Part shown: piece by piece, positions 11,277 to 20,114 of the stretch | Numbering within the stretch: the stretch's first letter is position 1 | How the letters are laid out: every line of letters begins with the position of its first letter | From: Saccharopolyspora sp. SCSIO 74807 | Lineage (GTDB): Bacteria; Actinomycetota; Actinomycetes; Mycobacteriales; Pseudonocardiaceae | Direction of reading: 5' to 3' | Length of the DNA: 64,000 bases | Assembly: GCF_037023755.1 (NCBI RefSeq) | Contig: NZ_CP146100.1 | Location: forward strand, 2,792,501 to 2,856,500 | Program-made: the position numbers and the translations under genes | The notes under the pieces: model-generated | What the model saw: only the letters and a program-made list of their open reading frames with translations | Told to the model about the DNA's origin: nothing | Databases searched by the model: none

Positions 11277-12785
11277 TCAAGACTCCGCCATGTCCGCGAC
11301 CGCCAGCGACGCGAACACCATCGCCGTGCCGAGCGGGACGCCGGGCGCGGGGTAGACGGCCCCGGTCATCGAGGCCGATGAGTTCCCGGCCGCGTACAGG
11401 CCGCCGATCGCGCTGCCGTCACCGCGCAGCACCCGGCCGCGGGAATCGGTGACCAGACCACCCTTGGTTCCCAAGTCCGAGAGCACGAACTTCGCCGCGT
11501 AGTACGGCGGCTGGTCGATCGCGACCAGCGGTTCGCCGCCCGCGAAGAACGCGTCGTATTCGTCCTCGCCGCGGTGGAAGTCCGCGTCCGCCCCGGCGGC
11601 GGCGAACTCGTTGAAGCGCTCGACGGTGCCGGTCAAGGCCTGCGCGGGGACGCCGATGTCCGCGGCGAGTTCGGCGATCGTGTCCGCGCGGAACCGGATT
11701 CCGGCCCGCACGTGCTCCTCCGGGTCGCCCTCCGGCATGGCGATCGCGGGAAGGCCGCCGCCTTCGCGGGAGTCGAACACGAACCACGACGGGATGCGTT
11801 CGGCAGCGGCGGCCATGGCGCGCCCGAACCGGTCGTAGGGGAGGCATTCGTTGGCGTAGCGGCGGCCGGTCGCGTCGACCATGATCCCGCCGCGGAAGCC
11901 CAGCGCGAACGAGCCGCCGCCGTCCGGCTGCGCCAAGCCGGGGCAGAACCAGCCCTGGTCGAGCAGGTCGGTGGCCGCACCCAGCCGGGCCGCGGCGAAG
12001 ATCGGCTCGCCGCGGTTCGTGCCCGCCGGAGCCATCGTCCACCGCGCGTCACCCGGCACGCCGTGCTCGTCGCGCAGCTGCGCGTCGCCCTCGAAACCGC
12101 CTGCTGCCACGAGGATTCCGCGCTCGGCCGCGATCCGGACGGATCCGCCGTCCACCACCGCGTCGACACCGGCCACTCGCCCGCGCTCCTGGTGGAAACC
12201 GACGACGTTGTGTCCTGTTAGGACAGTTCCGCCCGCGCGCACGAACGCGGTGAGCAGCCGGGCGATCAGCGCTTGCCCGCCGCTGAGCTTGCTCCGCCCC
12301 GGCCTGCCTGCGCGGTCGCGTTCCACCGGCGGCCGGACCAGCTCGGCGACCTCGGCAGGCAGCTCGTCCCGGCGGATGTCGACGGGCTGGATCGACCGCC
12401 CGAGCCCGACCCGGCCCGGCGCGTCGAAGTACTCCGGGAACGGGATCCACTCGAACTCCAGCGCCGGATCGGCCTCGAACGCCTTGACCAGCCGCGGCGA
12501 CTCGGCCAGGAACGCTTCGACCCGGCCGGAGTCCGGCGCGTCGAGCAGGCTTCCCAGGTAGGTGCGCGCGGAGTCGGTCGAATCGGCCAGCCCGGCGCGC
12601 TGCTGCACCTCGGAACCCGGCAGCCAGCACGCACCGCCGGAGTACGCGGACGTGCCGCCGACCCGCGCCGTGCGCTCGAGAACGGCGGTCGACAACCCCG
12701 CCTTGGCGGCGAGGTAGGCGCCGGCCAGCGCGCCACCGCCGGAACCGACCACGACCACGTCGAACGAATCAGGTGTGTGCTGCAC
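11277..12785 (-). CDS. FAD-binding dehydrogenase, 3-ketosteroid-delta-1-dehydrogenase-like
   Basis: A 502-residue flavoprotein with an N-terminal Rossmann FAD motif DVVVVGSGGGALAGAYLAAKAG, partly quoted as VVVGSGGGALAG, and the VGGTSAYSGGACW segment of the KstD/fumarate-reductase group. Near the C-terminus a YPAPG motif matches the catalytic Tyr-x3-Gly spacing of ketosteroid dehydrogenases. The likely reaction is FAD-dependent 1,2-desaturation of a cyclic ketone. GTG at 12785 has AGGAG 7 nt upstream. It is followed upstream by a TetR gene and a second flavoprotein on the same strand, so it probably belongs to one catabolic unit. The steroid substrate is inferred. Confidence 0.82.
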   Translation of the reverse strand: MQHTPDSFDVVVVGSGGGALAGAYLAAKAGLSTAVLERTARVGGTSAYSGGACWLPGSEVQQRAGLADSTDSARTYLGSLLDAPDSGRVEAFLAESPRLVKAFEADPALEFEWIPFPEYFDAPGRVGLGRSIQPVDIRRDELPAEVAELVRPPVERDRAGRPGRSKLSGGQALIARLLTAFVRAGGTVLTGHNVVGFHQERGRVAGVDAVVDGGSVRIAAERGILVAAGGFEGDAQLRDEHGVPGDARWTMAPAGTNRGEPIFAAARLGAATDLLDQGWFCPGLAQPDGGGSFALGFRGGIMVDATGRRYANECLPYDRFGRAMAAAAERIPSWFVFDSREGGGLPAIAMPEGDPEEHVRAGIRFRADTIAELAADIGVPAQALTGTVERFNEFAAAGADADFHRGEDEYDAFFAGGEPLVAIDQPPYYAAKFVLSDLGTKGGLVTDSRGRVLRGDGSAIGGLYAAGNSSASMTGAVYPAPGVPLGTAMVFASLAVADMAES

Positions 12786-12846
12786 CGGTCTTCTCCTACA
12801 TCGACTCGGCCCGGGCACGCCGGGCGCAGGCGGATCGGGGGCGGAT

Positions 12847-13449
12847 TCAGGACAAGTAGGCGGTCACCGCGTCGCTGAGACCGCGCTTCGCGTCGTCGAT
12901 GTCCAGGTAGGTGCTCAGGTCCTGCTCGCCGTGCAGCCCGCGCATCGCGCCGGGCAGCAGCGCCCGCACCCGGCGCAGCTTGACCTTGTCCACGGCGAGC
13001 CCGTCGAAGGCGCGCTCGCAGGCTTCGTTCCAGCTGGCGTCCCAGGCGGCGAGCGCTTCGGCGGTGCGGGGGAACTCGGCTTCCAACTCGCCGCGGTCGC
13101 GCGGCAGCGCCAGCCGCAGGTGGTGGATCGCGCGCGCACCGGCGGAATCCAGCGCCCGCCACAGCATGTCGACGACCGCGCCGACCCGGTCCGGCAGCGC
13201 GGCGTGCTGCGGCGGCAGCAGCGGATCGCTGCGTTCGGAGATGTGCGCCAGCACGGCGGCCCACAACCCGTCGGCGTCGCCGAACTGGTGCTGCACGGTG
13301 CCCCAGGTGACGCCCGCCTCGCGGGCGATCAGGTTCGCGCTCACGCCTTCCGAACCGTCGGCCAGGCAGCGGATGGCGACTTTCAGCAGCGTGCGCCGCG
13401 TCTCCAGGCCCCTGCGGTTGAGCCGCGTGCCTTTCGCGCTAAGAGTCAT
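12847..13449 (-). CDS. TetR-family transcriptional regulator
   Basis: A 200-residue regulator. The N-terminal HTH runs through RRTLLKVAIRCLADGSEGVSANLIAREAGVTWGTVQHQFGD, partly quoted as IAREAGVTWGTVQHQFGD, where the recognition helix is readable. The C-terminal domain is helical and ligand binding. ATG 13449 is taken as the start because the HTH begins directly after; upstream extension overlaps the next gene. It lies between two ketosteroid-dehydrogenase-like flavoprotein genes on the same strand and probably controls this cluster. Confidence 0.9.
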   Translation of the reverse strand: MTLSAKGTRLNRRGLETRRTLLKVAIRCLADGSEGVSANLIAREAGVTWGTVQHQFGDADGLWAAVLAHISERSDPLLPPQHAALPDRVGAVVDMLWRALDSAGARAIHHLRLALPRDRGELEAEFPRTAEALAAWDASWNEACERAFDGLAVDKVKLRRVRALLPGAMRGLHGEQDLSTYLDIDDAKRGLSDAVTAYLS

Positions 13450-13480
13450 GCGGACCGCCTCGCAAGCTGCACCTCCGGGC

Positions 13481-14923
13481 TCACGCCGAGCCCGCGGCGT
13501 GCAGCCCGGCGCGGCGGCCGAAGAACGAGCCTTCGCCCAGCTGGACGCCGGAACAGTAGCCGTTGCCGTCCTGCGCGATGTTGGACGCGCAGGCCCCTGC
13601 GGCGTAAAGGCCGGGCACGACCGAGCCGTCCGCGCGCTGCACCTGCGCATCGACGGTGGTCCGCATCCCGCCCAAGGTGAACCCCGCGTACAGCGCGTGC
13701 CCCAACCGCAGGTCGAAGACCGCCCACGGGCCGGTGTCCTGGGCCGCCAGCCACTTCGGGCTCTTGTGGAAGTCCGGGTCCTCGCCGCGCGCGGCGTGCT
13801 CGTTGTAGCGGGTCAGCGTCTTCACCAGCGAACCGGACGGCAGGTCGAGCCCGGACTCCATCTCCTCGACCGTCTCGAAGCCGTCCAGCAGCGGAACCAG
13901 CGGGTCCTTCGGCTTCGCCTCGTGCTCGACGTCGACGATCAGGTAAGCCGTCGAATCGGGCTGCGCCAGCACGTGATAGCTGGTTCGCGCGTGGTAGGAG
14001 TCCTCGGCGACGAACCGCTCGCCGAGCTTGTTGACGATCAACCCGGTCGCCAGCTGACCGGGCGGGTAGAACGGCGCGGTGATGAACGGCTGCGCCATGT
14101 GCTTGAGCTCGGCGCCCGCTGCCTCGCCCAGCTTGATCGCGGTCCCGTCGTCGTAGCTGGAGCCGAGCGTGAACAGCTTGGCTCCCAGCGCGGGGGTGTG
14201 CTCGGCGACCATCCGCTCGTTCATCACGAACCCGCCGGCGGCGAGCACCACCGCGGACGCCCGGACCAGGCCCGTTTCGGAGAACCGCCGCCAAGCCAGC
14301 CCGAGCACGCGGCCGTCCTCCTGCTGCACCAGCGCGGTCGCGCCGGTGTCGAAGCGGACCTGCACCCCCGCCTGCTCGATCTGCTCGCGCAGCAGGTCCA
14401 TCACCAGCTTGGCGCCCTCGGTGTCGCCGGGCACCGGGACCTTGTGCCCGCGCGGTGCCGCAACGGCCTGTTCGCGGAACGGCCAGACCTGCTCGTTCCC
14501 GGTGTACATCAGCCCTTCGGTGCCGGGCTGGATCACCGCCTTCTCGGCGAAGTAGGAGCGCTCGAAGTGGACACCGAGCGACTCCAGCCAGTCGAAGTGC
14601 GCCACCGAGCCGTCGCAGTAGGCGCGGATCTTGTCCGGCTCCGGATCGCGGGACACGGCCAGCAGGTACTTGTACATCTCCTCCGGCGAGTCCTCGTGCC
14701 CGGTGGCCCGCTGCACCGCGGTACCACCGCCGAGGTAGAAGTGCCCGCCCGCCATGGCCGTTGTGCCGCCGTGCGTCGCGGCGCGTTCCAGCAGCAGCAC
14801 CCGCGCACCCGCGCGCGCGGCTTCCAGCGCGGCGCAGCCGCCCGCGATGCCGAAGCCCACCACGACGACGTCGAACTGCTCGGCCTGCTCCGGGATGGCG
14901 GACGGGGGTAGGACCTCGGGCAC
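13481..14923 (-). CDS. FAD-dependent oxidoreductase of the KstD/fumarate reductase flavoprotein family
   Basis: A 480-residue protein with FAD motif VVVGFGIAGGCAALEAARAG and the GGTTAMAGGHFYLGGGTAVQ loop. The C-terminal LYAAGACASNIAQDGNGYCSG segment binds the flavin. It resembles mycobacterial flavoproteins annotated as ketosteroid dehydrogenases or FAD-binding dehydrogenases. Predicted role: desaturation or reduction of an alicyclic substrate. GTG at 14923 is preceded by GGGAG about 5 nt upstream. It leads an apparent three-gene unit with the TetR gene and the second flavoprotein, divergent from the luciferase-like gene. Confidence 0.83.
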   Translation of the reverse strand: MPEVLPPSAIPEQAEQFDVVVVGFGIAGGCAALEAARAGARVLLLERAATHGGTTAMAGGHFYLGGGTAVQRATGHEDSPEEMYKYLLAVSRDPEPDKIRAYCDGSVAHFDWLESLGVHFERSYFAEKAVIQPGTEGLMYTGNEQVWPFREQAVAAPRGHKVPVPGDTEGAKLVMDLLREQIEQAGVQVRFDTGATALVQQEDGRVLGLAWRRFSETGLVRASAVVLAAGGFVMNERMVAEHTPALGAKLFTLGSSYDDGTAIKLGEAAGAELKHMAQPFITAPFYPPGQLATGLIVNKLGERFVAEDSYHARTSYHVLAQPDSTAYLIVDVEHEAKPKDPLVPLLDGFETVEEMESGLDLPSGSLVKTLTRYNEHAARGEDPDFHKSPKWLAAQDTGPWAVFDLRLGHALYAGFTLGGMRTTVDAQVQRADGSVVPGLYAAGACASNIAQDGNGYCSGVQLGEGSFFGRRAGLHAAGSA

Positions 14924-15130
14924 GCTGACTCCCTTCCGCGCGGTGCGTTCGTTCCGGTCGGACCGGTTTGCTGACTGCTCCGGTTTCCGGGCGGTGCCAA
15001 GTCGTTTCCTTGGGCAGCCACCAGACGCTTGCTAGGGTCATTGAAGCACCTATGACAATCGCCGTCGATCCGTCGCCTCCCGATGGGCCTCGCCACCGGG
15101 TTCCGGCTGCTGCTGCGGAAAGGAATTCCC

Positions 15131-15979
15131 TTGCGACACGGCATAGTGCTGTTCACCAGCGACCGCGGGATCACCCCGGACCGGGCCGCGAAAGCCGCCG
15201 AAGAGGCCGGGTTCGACACCTTCTACGTCCCGGAGCACACCCACATCCCGATCAAGCGGGAGGCCGCGCATCCCGGCACCGGCGGCGCGGAGCTGCCCGA
15301 CGACCGCTACCTGCGCACGCTCGATCCGTGGGTCGGGCTGAGCGCGGCCGCGGCGGTGACCTCCCGGATCCGGCTGGCCACGGCGGTGGCGCTGCCGGTG
15401 GAGTCCGACCCGATCACGCTGGCGAAGACGATCGCTTCGCTGGACTGGCTCTCCGGCGGCCGGGTCACGATCGGTGCGGGCTTCGGCTGGAACACCGACG
15501 AGCTCGCCGACCACCACGTCCCGGCAGGCAGGCGGCGCACCGCGCTGCGCGAGCACGTCGAGGCGATGCGGGCGCTGTGGACGCAGCAGGAGGCTTCCTA
15601 CTCCGGCGAGTTCGTCCACTTCGGACCGTCGTGGGCCTACCCGAAGCCTGCGCAGGCGCACGTCCCGCTGCTGATCGGGGCGGGTGCGGGGCCGAAGACG
15701 TTCGCCTGGATCGCCGCGCACGCGGACGGCTGGATGACCACTCCCGCTGAGCGGGACGTGCGCGCGAACGCGGACCGGCTGCGCGCGGCCTGGGCCGCGG
15801 CGGGACGTCCCGGTGCGCCGGAGATCCACGTGCTCGCGACCGCGAAACCCACTCCTGAACTGCTCGGGGAGTGGGCGCAGGCCGGTGTCACCGAAGCGAT
15901 CTGGGGCTTGCCGGACAAGCCCGCCGACGAGGTGGTGGCCTTCCTGGGGCGGCACGCGGCCCGCCTCGGCATCGCCTGA
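15131..15979 (+). CDS. LLM-class (luciferase-like) F420-dependent oxidoreductase
   Basis: A 282-residue TIM-barrel protein. HGIVLFTSDRGITPDRAAKAAE at the N-terminus, FDTFYVPEHTHIP, and SGGRVTIGAGFGWNTDEL are the usual luciferase-like monooxygenase segments; the GxGxGWN motif favours the F420 subgroup. It probably transfers hydride to or from coenzyme F420 in the catabolic pathway. TTG 15131 is preferred, since AAGGA lies 6 nt upstream and the conserved sequence starts there; ATG 15083 would add 16 unlikely residues. It is divergent from the flavoprotein gene at 13481-14923. Confidence 0.87.
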   Translation: MRHGIVLFTSDRGITPDRAAKAAEEAGFDTFYVPEHTHIPIKREAAHPGTGGAELPDDRYLRTLDPWVGLSAAAAVTSRIRLATAVALPVESDPITLAKTIASLDWLSGGRVTIGAGFGWNTDELADHHVPAGRRRTALREHVEAMRALWTQQEASYSGEFVHFGPSWAYPKPAQAHVPLLIGAGAGPKTFAWIAAHADGWMTTPAERDVRANADRLRAAWAAAGRPGAPEIHVLATAKPTPELLGEWAQAGVTEAIWGLPDKPADEVVAFLGRHAARLGIA

Positions 15980-16012
15980 TCCCTTGTGCGGGGCCGGGCC
16001 CGCACGCATAAT

Positions 16013-16024
16013 GGACACCTGTCC
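16013..16024. promoter_or_regulatory. GGACA-N2-TGTCC dyad, candidate operator
   Basis: A perfect 5+2+5 palindrome 109 nt upstream of the NTF2-like gene. It shares its core with the site at 1503-1514 before the P450 operon, suggesting one TetR-type regulator controls both units. Confidence 0.5.
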
Positions 16025-16042
16025 AATCAACTGTCCGCCCGT

Positions 16043-16093
16043 GAGCGAACGGACCGCTCGTCCCAATGGATCGGGCGAACGGTCCGTTCACTC
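16043..16093. repeat. 51-bp palindromic repeat, copy 3
   Basis: Arms 16043-16063 and 16073-16093 with loop CAATGGATC. It starts 63 nt after the luciferase-like gene and ends 39 nt before the NTF2-like gene. It is a single copy. Confidence 0.9.
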
Positions 16094-16132
16094 GATGCTC
16101 ACGCCGGCGCGAGCACAGGCTGGAGGGGTCCG

Positions 16133-16717
16133 ATGGGCGGCTTCACCCGCACCGAGATGGAACGGTTCTGGCAGCGCTGGCTGGACGCCAACCGCGAGGC
16201 CGAACGCCGCCGCGACTGGAAACCGCTGGCCGACCACTACGCCGAAGACGCCACCTACGGCTGGATGTACTCGCCGGACGAGCACTTCATGGCGGTGGGG
16301 CGCGAGGAGATCCGGCAGTACGCGCTCGGCACCGAGATGGCCGGGCTCGACGGGTGGCACTACGACTACGTGGCCACCGTCATGGACGAGTCGAACGGCA
16401 TGGTGATCGGTTTCTGGAAGCAGCGCGCCGGGATCACCGACGACCACGGCCGCGAGTACGAGGTGCCGGGCATCGGCGGCAGCTGGTTCGGCTACGGCCA
16501 GGACTCCGCGGGCAACGGCCGGTTCGAGTGGCAGCGCGACTGGTTCGACCTGGGCGCCGCCGCGCGGACCTTCCTCAGCCTGGCCGAATCCGGGAAGGCG
16601 ACGCCGGGGCTGCTGGAGCGGATGAAGACCGACAGCAAGTCGCAGCCCGGGCACTACCGGCCCGCGGACCTGCCGTCCACGGTGTGGCCGCCGGTGGTCG
16701 AGGAGGGGGCGCGGTGA
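16133..16717 (+). CDS. NTF2/SnoaL-like protein
   Basis: A 194-residue protein with the start of a cone-shaped NTF2-like fold: ERFWQRWLDANREAERRRDW, then LADHYAEDATYGW. Relatives include ketosteroid isomerases, polyketide cyclases and dehydratases. Mycobacteria carry an NTF2-like gene (Rv0760c) near cyp51. The catalytic role here is unknown. ATG 16133 has GGAGGGG 4 nt upstream. The stop overlaps the GTG of the aldehyde dehydrogenase (GTGA), so the two are translationally coupled in an operon with the SDR and hydroxyacid dehydrogenase genes. Confidence 0.8.
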   Translation: MGGFTRTEMERFWQRWLDANREAERRRDWKPLADHYAEDATYGWMYSPDEHFMAVGREEIRQYALGTEMAGLDGWHYDYVATVMDESNGMVIGFWKQRAGITDDHGREYEVPGIGGSWFGYGQDSAGNGRFEWQRDWFDLGAAARTFLSLAESGKATPGLLERMKTDSKSQPGHYRPADLPSTVWPPVVEEGAR

Positions 16718-18198
16718 GCCTCGGCGCAGTGTCGGACCTCGGCTCGCCGCAGCCGCGGCAACTCATCGACGGCAGGCTCACTGCCGGTTCCGGCGGGCGG
16801 AGCCATCCCGTGCTGAACCCTGCCGAAGGCGTCGAGATCGGGAGGGCGCCCAGCGCCACGGCCGACGACGTCGACGACGCGATCGGCGCCGCGCGCCGCG
16901 CATTCGACTTCGGCGAGTGGGCCACCTCCCCGGAATTCCGCATCCGTTGCTTGCGCCAGCTGCACTCGGCATTGGTCGAGCACGGCGCGGCGATGCGCGC
17001 GCTGACGACGGAAGAAGCGGGTGCGCCCGCGTTCCTGACCGCGGGGCCGCAGTACGACGTGCCGGTGGAAAGTCTCAAGTGGACGGTCGACATGGCCGAG
17101 GGCTACCCGTGGCACACCGACCTGGGAGTCGCCGAGCCGATGGGGATCGCCACCCGGCGCACCATCCACCGCGAGCCGGTGGGCGTGGTCGCGGCGATCA
17201 CGCCGTGGAACTTCCCGAACCAGGTCAACCTGGCCAAGGTCGGCCCGGCGCTGGCCGCGGGCAACACAGTCGTGCTGAAACCGGCGCCGGACACGCCGTG
17301 GGTGGGTGCCGAACTCGGACGGCTGGTGGCCGAGCGGACCGACATCCCGCCCGGCGTGTTCAACGTCGTGACACCGCACGACGACGCGGTCGCGGCGCTG
17401 CTGACCACCGATCCGAGGGTGGATCTCGTTTCGTTCACCGGATCCACGGCCACCGGGCGCGCGATCATGGCCGCCGCATCCACCACGCTGGCGAAGGTTT
17501 TCCTGGAACTGGGCGGAAAATCCGCCGCGATCGTGCTCGACGACGCCGACCTCGGCGCCGCGGTCGGCGCGACCGCCTTCGGGGTCTGCGTGCACGCCGG
17601 GCAAGGATGCGCGCTGACGACCCGGCTCGTCGTTCCGCGGGACCGCTACGACGAGGCGGTGGAGATCGCCGCACGCACGATGCGCAAGATCGGCGCGGGC
17701 GATCCGCGCGATGCGGGCACGATCTGCGGGCCGGTGATCTCGCAGGCCCAGCGCGACAGGGTCTTGGACTACCTGCGGCTCGCCACCGAGGAAGGCGGCA
17801 CGTTCGCCACCGGCGGCGGGATTCCGGCGGGCAAGGACGCGGGGTTCTGGATCGAACCGACCGTCATTTCCGGGCTGCACAACGAAAACCGCGTGGCCCG
17901 CGAGGAGATCTTCGGGCCGGTGCTGGTCGTGCTGGCGCACGACGGCGACGACGACGCGGTGCGGATCGCCAACGACTCGCCGTACGGGCTGTCCGGGTCG
18001 GTCGACAGCGGCTCGATCGAGCGCGCGCGCAACGTCGCCGCCCGGGTTCGCACCGGGACGCTGGCCGTCAACGGCGGGCTCTGGTTCAGCCCGGACGCGC
18101 CGTTCGGCGGGTACAAGCAATCCGGCATCGGACGCGAGATGGGTGTGGCCGGGTTCGAGGAGTACTTGGAGACCAAGCTGCTGGCGGAACCGGCGTGA
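16714..18198 (+). CDS. NAD(P)-dependent aldehyde dehydrogenase
   Basis: A 494-residue member of the aldehyde dehydrogenase superfamily. It has the TPWNFP substrate/NAD segment, the SFTGSTATGR cofactor motif, catalytic Glu 265 in LELGGKS and nucleophile Cys 299 in GQGCALTTRL, followed by EEIFGPVL. It oxidises an aldehyde to a carboxylate in the cytoplasm. GTG 16714 overlaps the NTF2-like stop, with GGAGGGGG upstream. An aldehyde dehydrogenase (Rv0768) occupies the comparable place in the M. tuberculosis cyp51 region. Its 3' end forms the first unit of a 33-bp tandem repeat. Confidence 0.94.
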   Translation: MSLGAVSDLGSPQPRQLIDGRLTAGSGGRSHPVLNPAEGVEIGRAPSATADDVDDAIGAARRAFDFGEWATSPEFRIRCLRQLHSALVEHGAAMRALTTEEAGAPAFLTAGPQYDVPVESLKWTVDMAEGYPWHTDLGVAEPMGIATRRTIHREPVGVVAAITPWNFPNQVNLAKVGPALAAGNTVVLKPAPDTPWVGAELGRLVAERTDIPPGVFNVVTPHDDAVAALLTTDPRVDLVSFTGSTATGRAIMAAASTTLAKVFLELGGKSAAIVLDDADLGAAVGATAFGVCVHAGQGCALTTRLVVPRDRYDEAVEIAARTMRKIGAGDPRDAGTICGPVISQAQRDRVLDYLRLATEEGGTFATGGGIPAGKDAGFWIEPTVISGLHNENRVAREEIFGPVLVVLAHDGDDDAVRIANDSPYGLSGSVDSGSIERARNVAARVRTGTLAVNGGLWFSPDAPFGGYKQSGIGREMGVAGFEEYLETKLLAEPA

Positions 18199-18270
18199 CC
18201 GCCGGCGGGTTACTTGGCGGAACCGGCGTGACCGCCGGCGGGTTACTTGGCGGAGCCGGCGTGACCGCCC
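18182..18270. repeat. 33-bp in-frame tandem repeat across the aldehyde dehydrogenase stop codon
   Basis: Units start at 18182, 18215 and 18248 (the third is partial, about 23 bp, with one substitution). Each contains GGCGGAACCGGCGTGACCGC, so the GTGA stop/start junction is triplicated. The 33-bp period equals 11 codons, and repeats after the first extend the frame upstream of the SDR. It is a recent local duplication, not an interspersed or CRISPR-like repeat. Confidence 0.85.
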
Positions 18271-18359
18271 GGGAATTCGATGGCGGAGTCAGAGGGACCG
18301 CCGGGGAATTCGGCGGCGAGGCCGCCGGCGGTTCGCCGACCGGGATGACGGGAGCGGGC

Positions 18360-19109
18360 ATGGGAAAGCGGTTCGACGGCAAGGTCGCCATCGTCACCGG
18401 CGCGGCGCAGGGCATCGGAGCGGCCTACGCGCAAGCGCTCGCGGCCCACGGCGCATCGGTGGTGATCGCCGACCTCAACGCCGACGCCGGGCGAACCTGC
18501 GCCAAGTCCATCGAGAGCGACGGCGGGAGAGCGATGTTCGTGCGCACCGACGTCTCCTCCCCGGATTCGGCCGCCGAACTGGCGGCGCGCGCGACCGAGG
18601 AGCTCGGCGGCATCGACCTGCTGGTCAACAACGCCGCGATCTACGGCGACATGGAGTTCGACCTGCTGCTGACCGTGGACTGGGACTACTACCGCAAGTT
18701 CATGAGCGTGAACATGGACGGCGCGCTGGTGGTGACCCGCGCGGTGCACCCGCACATGCAGCGGCGCGGCGGCGGCGCGATCGTGAACCAGAGCTCCACC
18801 GCGGCCTGGCTCTACTCCGGTTTCTACGGGCTGGCGAAGGCGGGCGTGAACGGGCTGACGCAGCAGCTCGCGCACGAACTCGGCGGCATGAACATCCGCG
18901 TCAACGCCATCGCGCCGGGACCGACCGATACCGCAGCCACCCGCAACCAGGTCGGGGAAGCGGCCGCGGACCTGGTGCGCGGGCTGGCGATCAAGCGGAT
19001 CGGGCAACCGGCGGACATGGTCGGCGCCTGCCTGTTCCTGCTGTCCGAGGAGGCGTCGTGGGTGACCGGGCAGATCTTCAACGTCGACGGCGGTCAGGTG
19101 ATCCGATGA
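18360..19109 (+). CDS. Short-chain dehydrogenase/reductase (SDR)
   Basis: A 249-residue classical SDR: TGAAQGIGAAYA for NAD binding, NNAAIYGD, catalytic Ser in NQSSTAAW, and the Y-x3-K pair in YGLAKAG. The RVNAIAPGPTDT segment follows. It interconverts an alcohol and a ketone. ATG 18360 is chosen for the conserved start and a GGGAG just upstream. The open frame continues back through a repeat-derived Gly/Ala-rich stretch to a GTG at 18195 that overlaps the upstream stop, so the ancestral start may have lain at that junction. The stop overlaps the next gene (ATGA). M. tuberculosis Rv0769 is the likely counterpart. Confidence 0.92.
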   Translation: MGKRFDGKVAIVTGAAQGIGAAYAQALAAHGASVVIADLNADAGRTCAKSIESDGGRAMFVRTDVSSPDSAAELAARATEELGGIDLLVNNAAIYGDMEFDLLLTVDWDYYRKFMSVNMDGALVVTRAVHPHMQRRGGGAIVNQSSTAAWLYSGFYGLAKAGVNGLTQQLAHELGGMNIRVNAIAPGPTDTAATRNQVGEAAADLVRGLAIKRIGQPADMVGACLFLLSEEASWVTGQIFNVDGGQVIR

Positions 19110-19966
19110 GCGCGGTCGGGTTCGCCGGTCTCGGCAACATCGGCAAGGCGATGGCCACCAGGCTCGTGGACCGCCCCGGTGGCCTGCTGGTCTTCGACAT
19201 CGCCTCCGAGCCGGTGGCGCAATTGCGCGCGGCGGGAGCGAAGGTCGCGCGGGACGTGGCGGAACTGGCGGCGCAGGTGGATCTGCTGTGCGTCATGGTC
19301 CGCGACGACGACCAGGTGCGTTCGGTCCTCGCCGAGGTGCTGCCCGCGGCCCGCGACGGACTCGTCGTCGCGGTGCACTCCACGATCGCCCCCGGTACCC
19401 CTGCGGAGCTGGCCGAACAGGCCGCCGAGCACGGCGTCGCGCTGGTGGACGCGCCGGTCAGCGGCGGTCCGATGGGAGCTGCGGACGGCAGCTTGGCGAT
19501 CATGGTCGGCGGCCCCGAAACCGCCTTCGCCACCTGCGCCGAACCGTTCGGCCGGATGGGCGGGCAGGTCGTGCACGCGGGCCCGATCGGCGCGGGAACC
19601 AGGATGAAACTCGCCAGGAACCTGCTGCACTTCGCATCGTTCACCGCGGCCGCGGAAGCGCAGCGGCTCGCCGAAGCGGCCGGGCTGGACCTGGTCGAAC
19701 TCGGCCGGGTCGTGCGGCACACCGACGGGATCACCGGTGGACCAGGCGCGATCATGCACCGCGACACGGCCGCGCCGCTGGCCGACGGCGACCCGTGGGC
19801 GGGGATCTTCGAGCACGTCCGCGCGCTGGGGGAGAAGGACCTGCGGTTCGCGATCGAGCTGGCGCGGGAGCTGGGCGTCGACGTCCCGCTCGCCCGGCAC
19901 GCGCTCACCGGCCTCGGGCCAGGACTGGGGCTCTCCGCACCACCCGCGCCCCCGCGGGAGCAGTGA
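19106..19966 (+). CDS. NAD(P)-dependent 3-hydroxyisobutyrate-type dehydrogenase
   Basis: A 286-residue beta-hydroxyacid dehydrogenase with N-terminal GFAGLGNIGKAMA dinucleotide motif, the substrate loop DAPVSGGPMGAADGSLAIMVGG, partly quoted as DAPVSGGPMGA, and the catalytic Lys segment GTRMKLARN. It would oxidise a beta-hydroxy acid to the semialdehyde or keto acid. It overlaps the upstream SDR by 4 nt. Rv0770 holds the same position in M. tuberculosis. The stop codon lies inside the first bases of repeat copy 4. Confidence 0.9.
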   Translation: MSAVGFAGLGNIGKAMATRLVDRPGGLLVFDIASEPVAQLRAAGAKVARDVAELAAQVDLLCVMVRDDDQVRSVLAEVLPAARDGLVVAVHSTIAPGTPAELAEQAAEHGVALVDAPVSGGPMGAADGSLAIMVGGPETAFATCAEPFGRMGGQVVHAGPIGAGTRMKLARNLLHFASFTAAAEAQRLAEAAGLDLVELGRVVRHTDGITGGPGAIMHRDTAAPLADGDPWAGIFEHVRALGEKDLRFAIELARELGVDVPLARHALTGLGPGLGLSAPPAPPREQ

Positions 19967-20015
19967 GCGAACGGACCGTTCGTCCAATCTAGCGGGACCA
20001 ACAGTCCGTTCACCT
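19965..20015. repeat. 51-bp palindromic repeat, copy 4
   Basis: Arms 19965-19985 and 19995-20015; loop AATCTAGCG, which is the reverse-complement form of the copy 1 loop. The TGA of the upstream dehydrogenase overlaps its first two bases. Copy 5 follows after exactly 13 nt. Confidence 0.9.
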
Positions 20016-20028
20016 GGGAAGCCGCGAG

Positions 20029-20079
20029 CAGTGAACGGACCGTTCGTCCGAACAGATCGGGCGAACATGCCGTTCGCTC
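20029..20079. repeat. 51-bp palindromic repeat, copy 5
   Basis: Arms 20029-20049 and 20059-20079; loop GAACAGATC. It is in the opposite orientation to copy 4, judged by the loop, and ends 35 nt before the next SDR gene. Confidence 0.9.
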
Positions 20080-20114
20080 CGGAACCGCACCACCGGAACG
20101 GAAGAAGGCGTGAC

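Noticed and set aside
12911-14911. Long rightward frame opposite the TetR and second flavoprotein genes
   Set aside because: The leftward genes have clear HTH and FAD motifs and ribosome sites; the rightward frame is a shadow.
18182-18270. Possible CRISPR or minisatellite array
   Set aside because: The 33-bp units are contiguous without spacers and are a local in-frame duplication.
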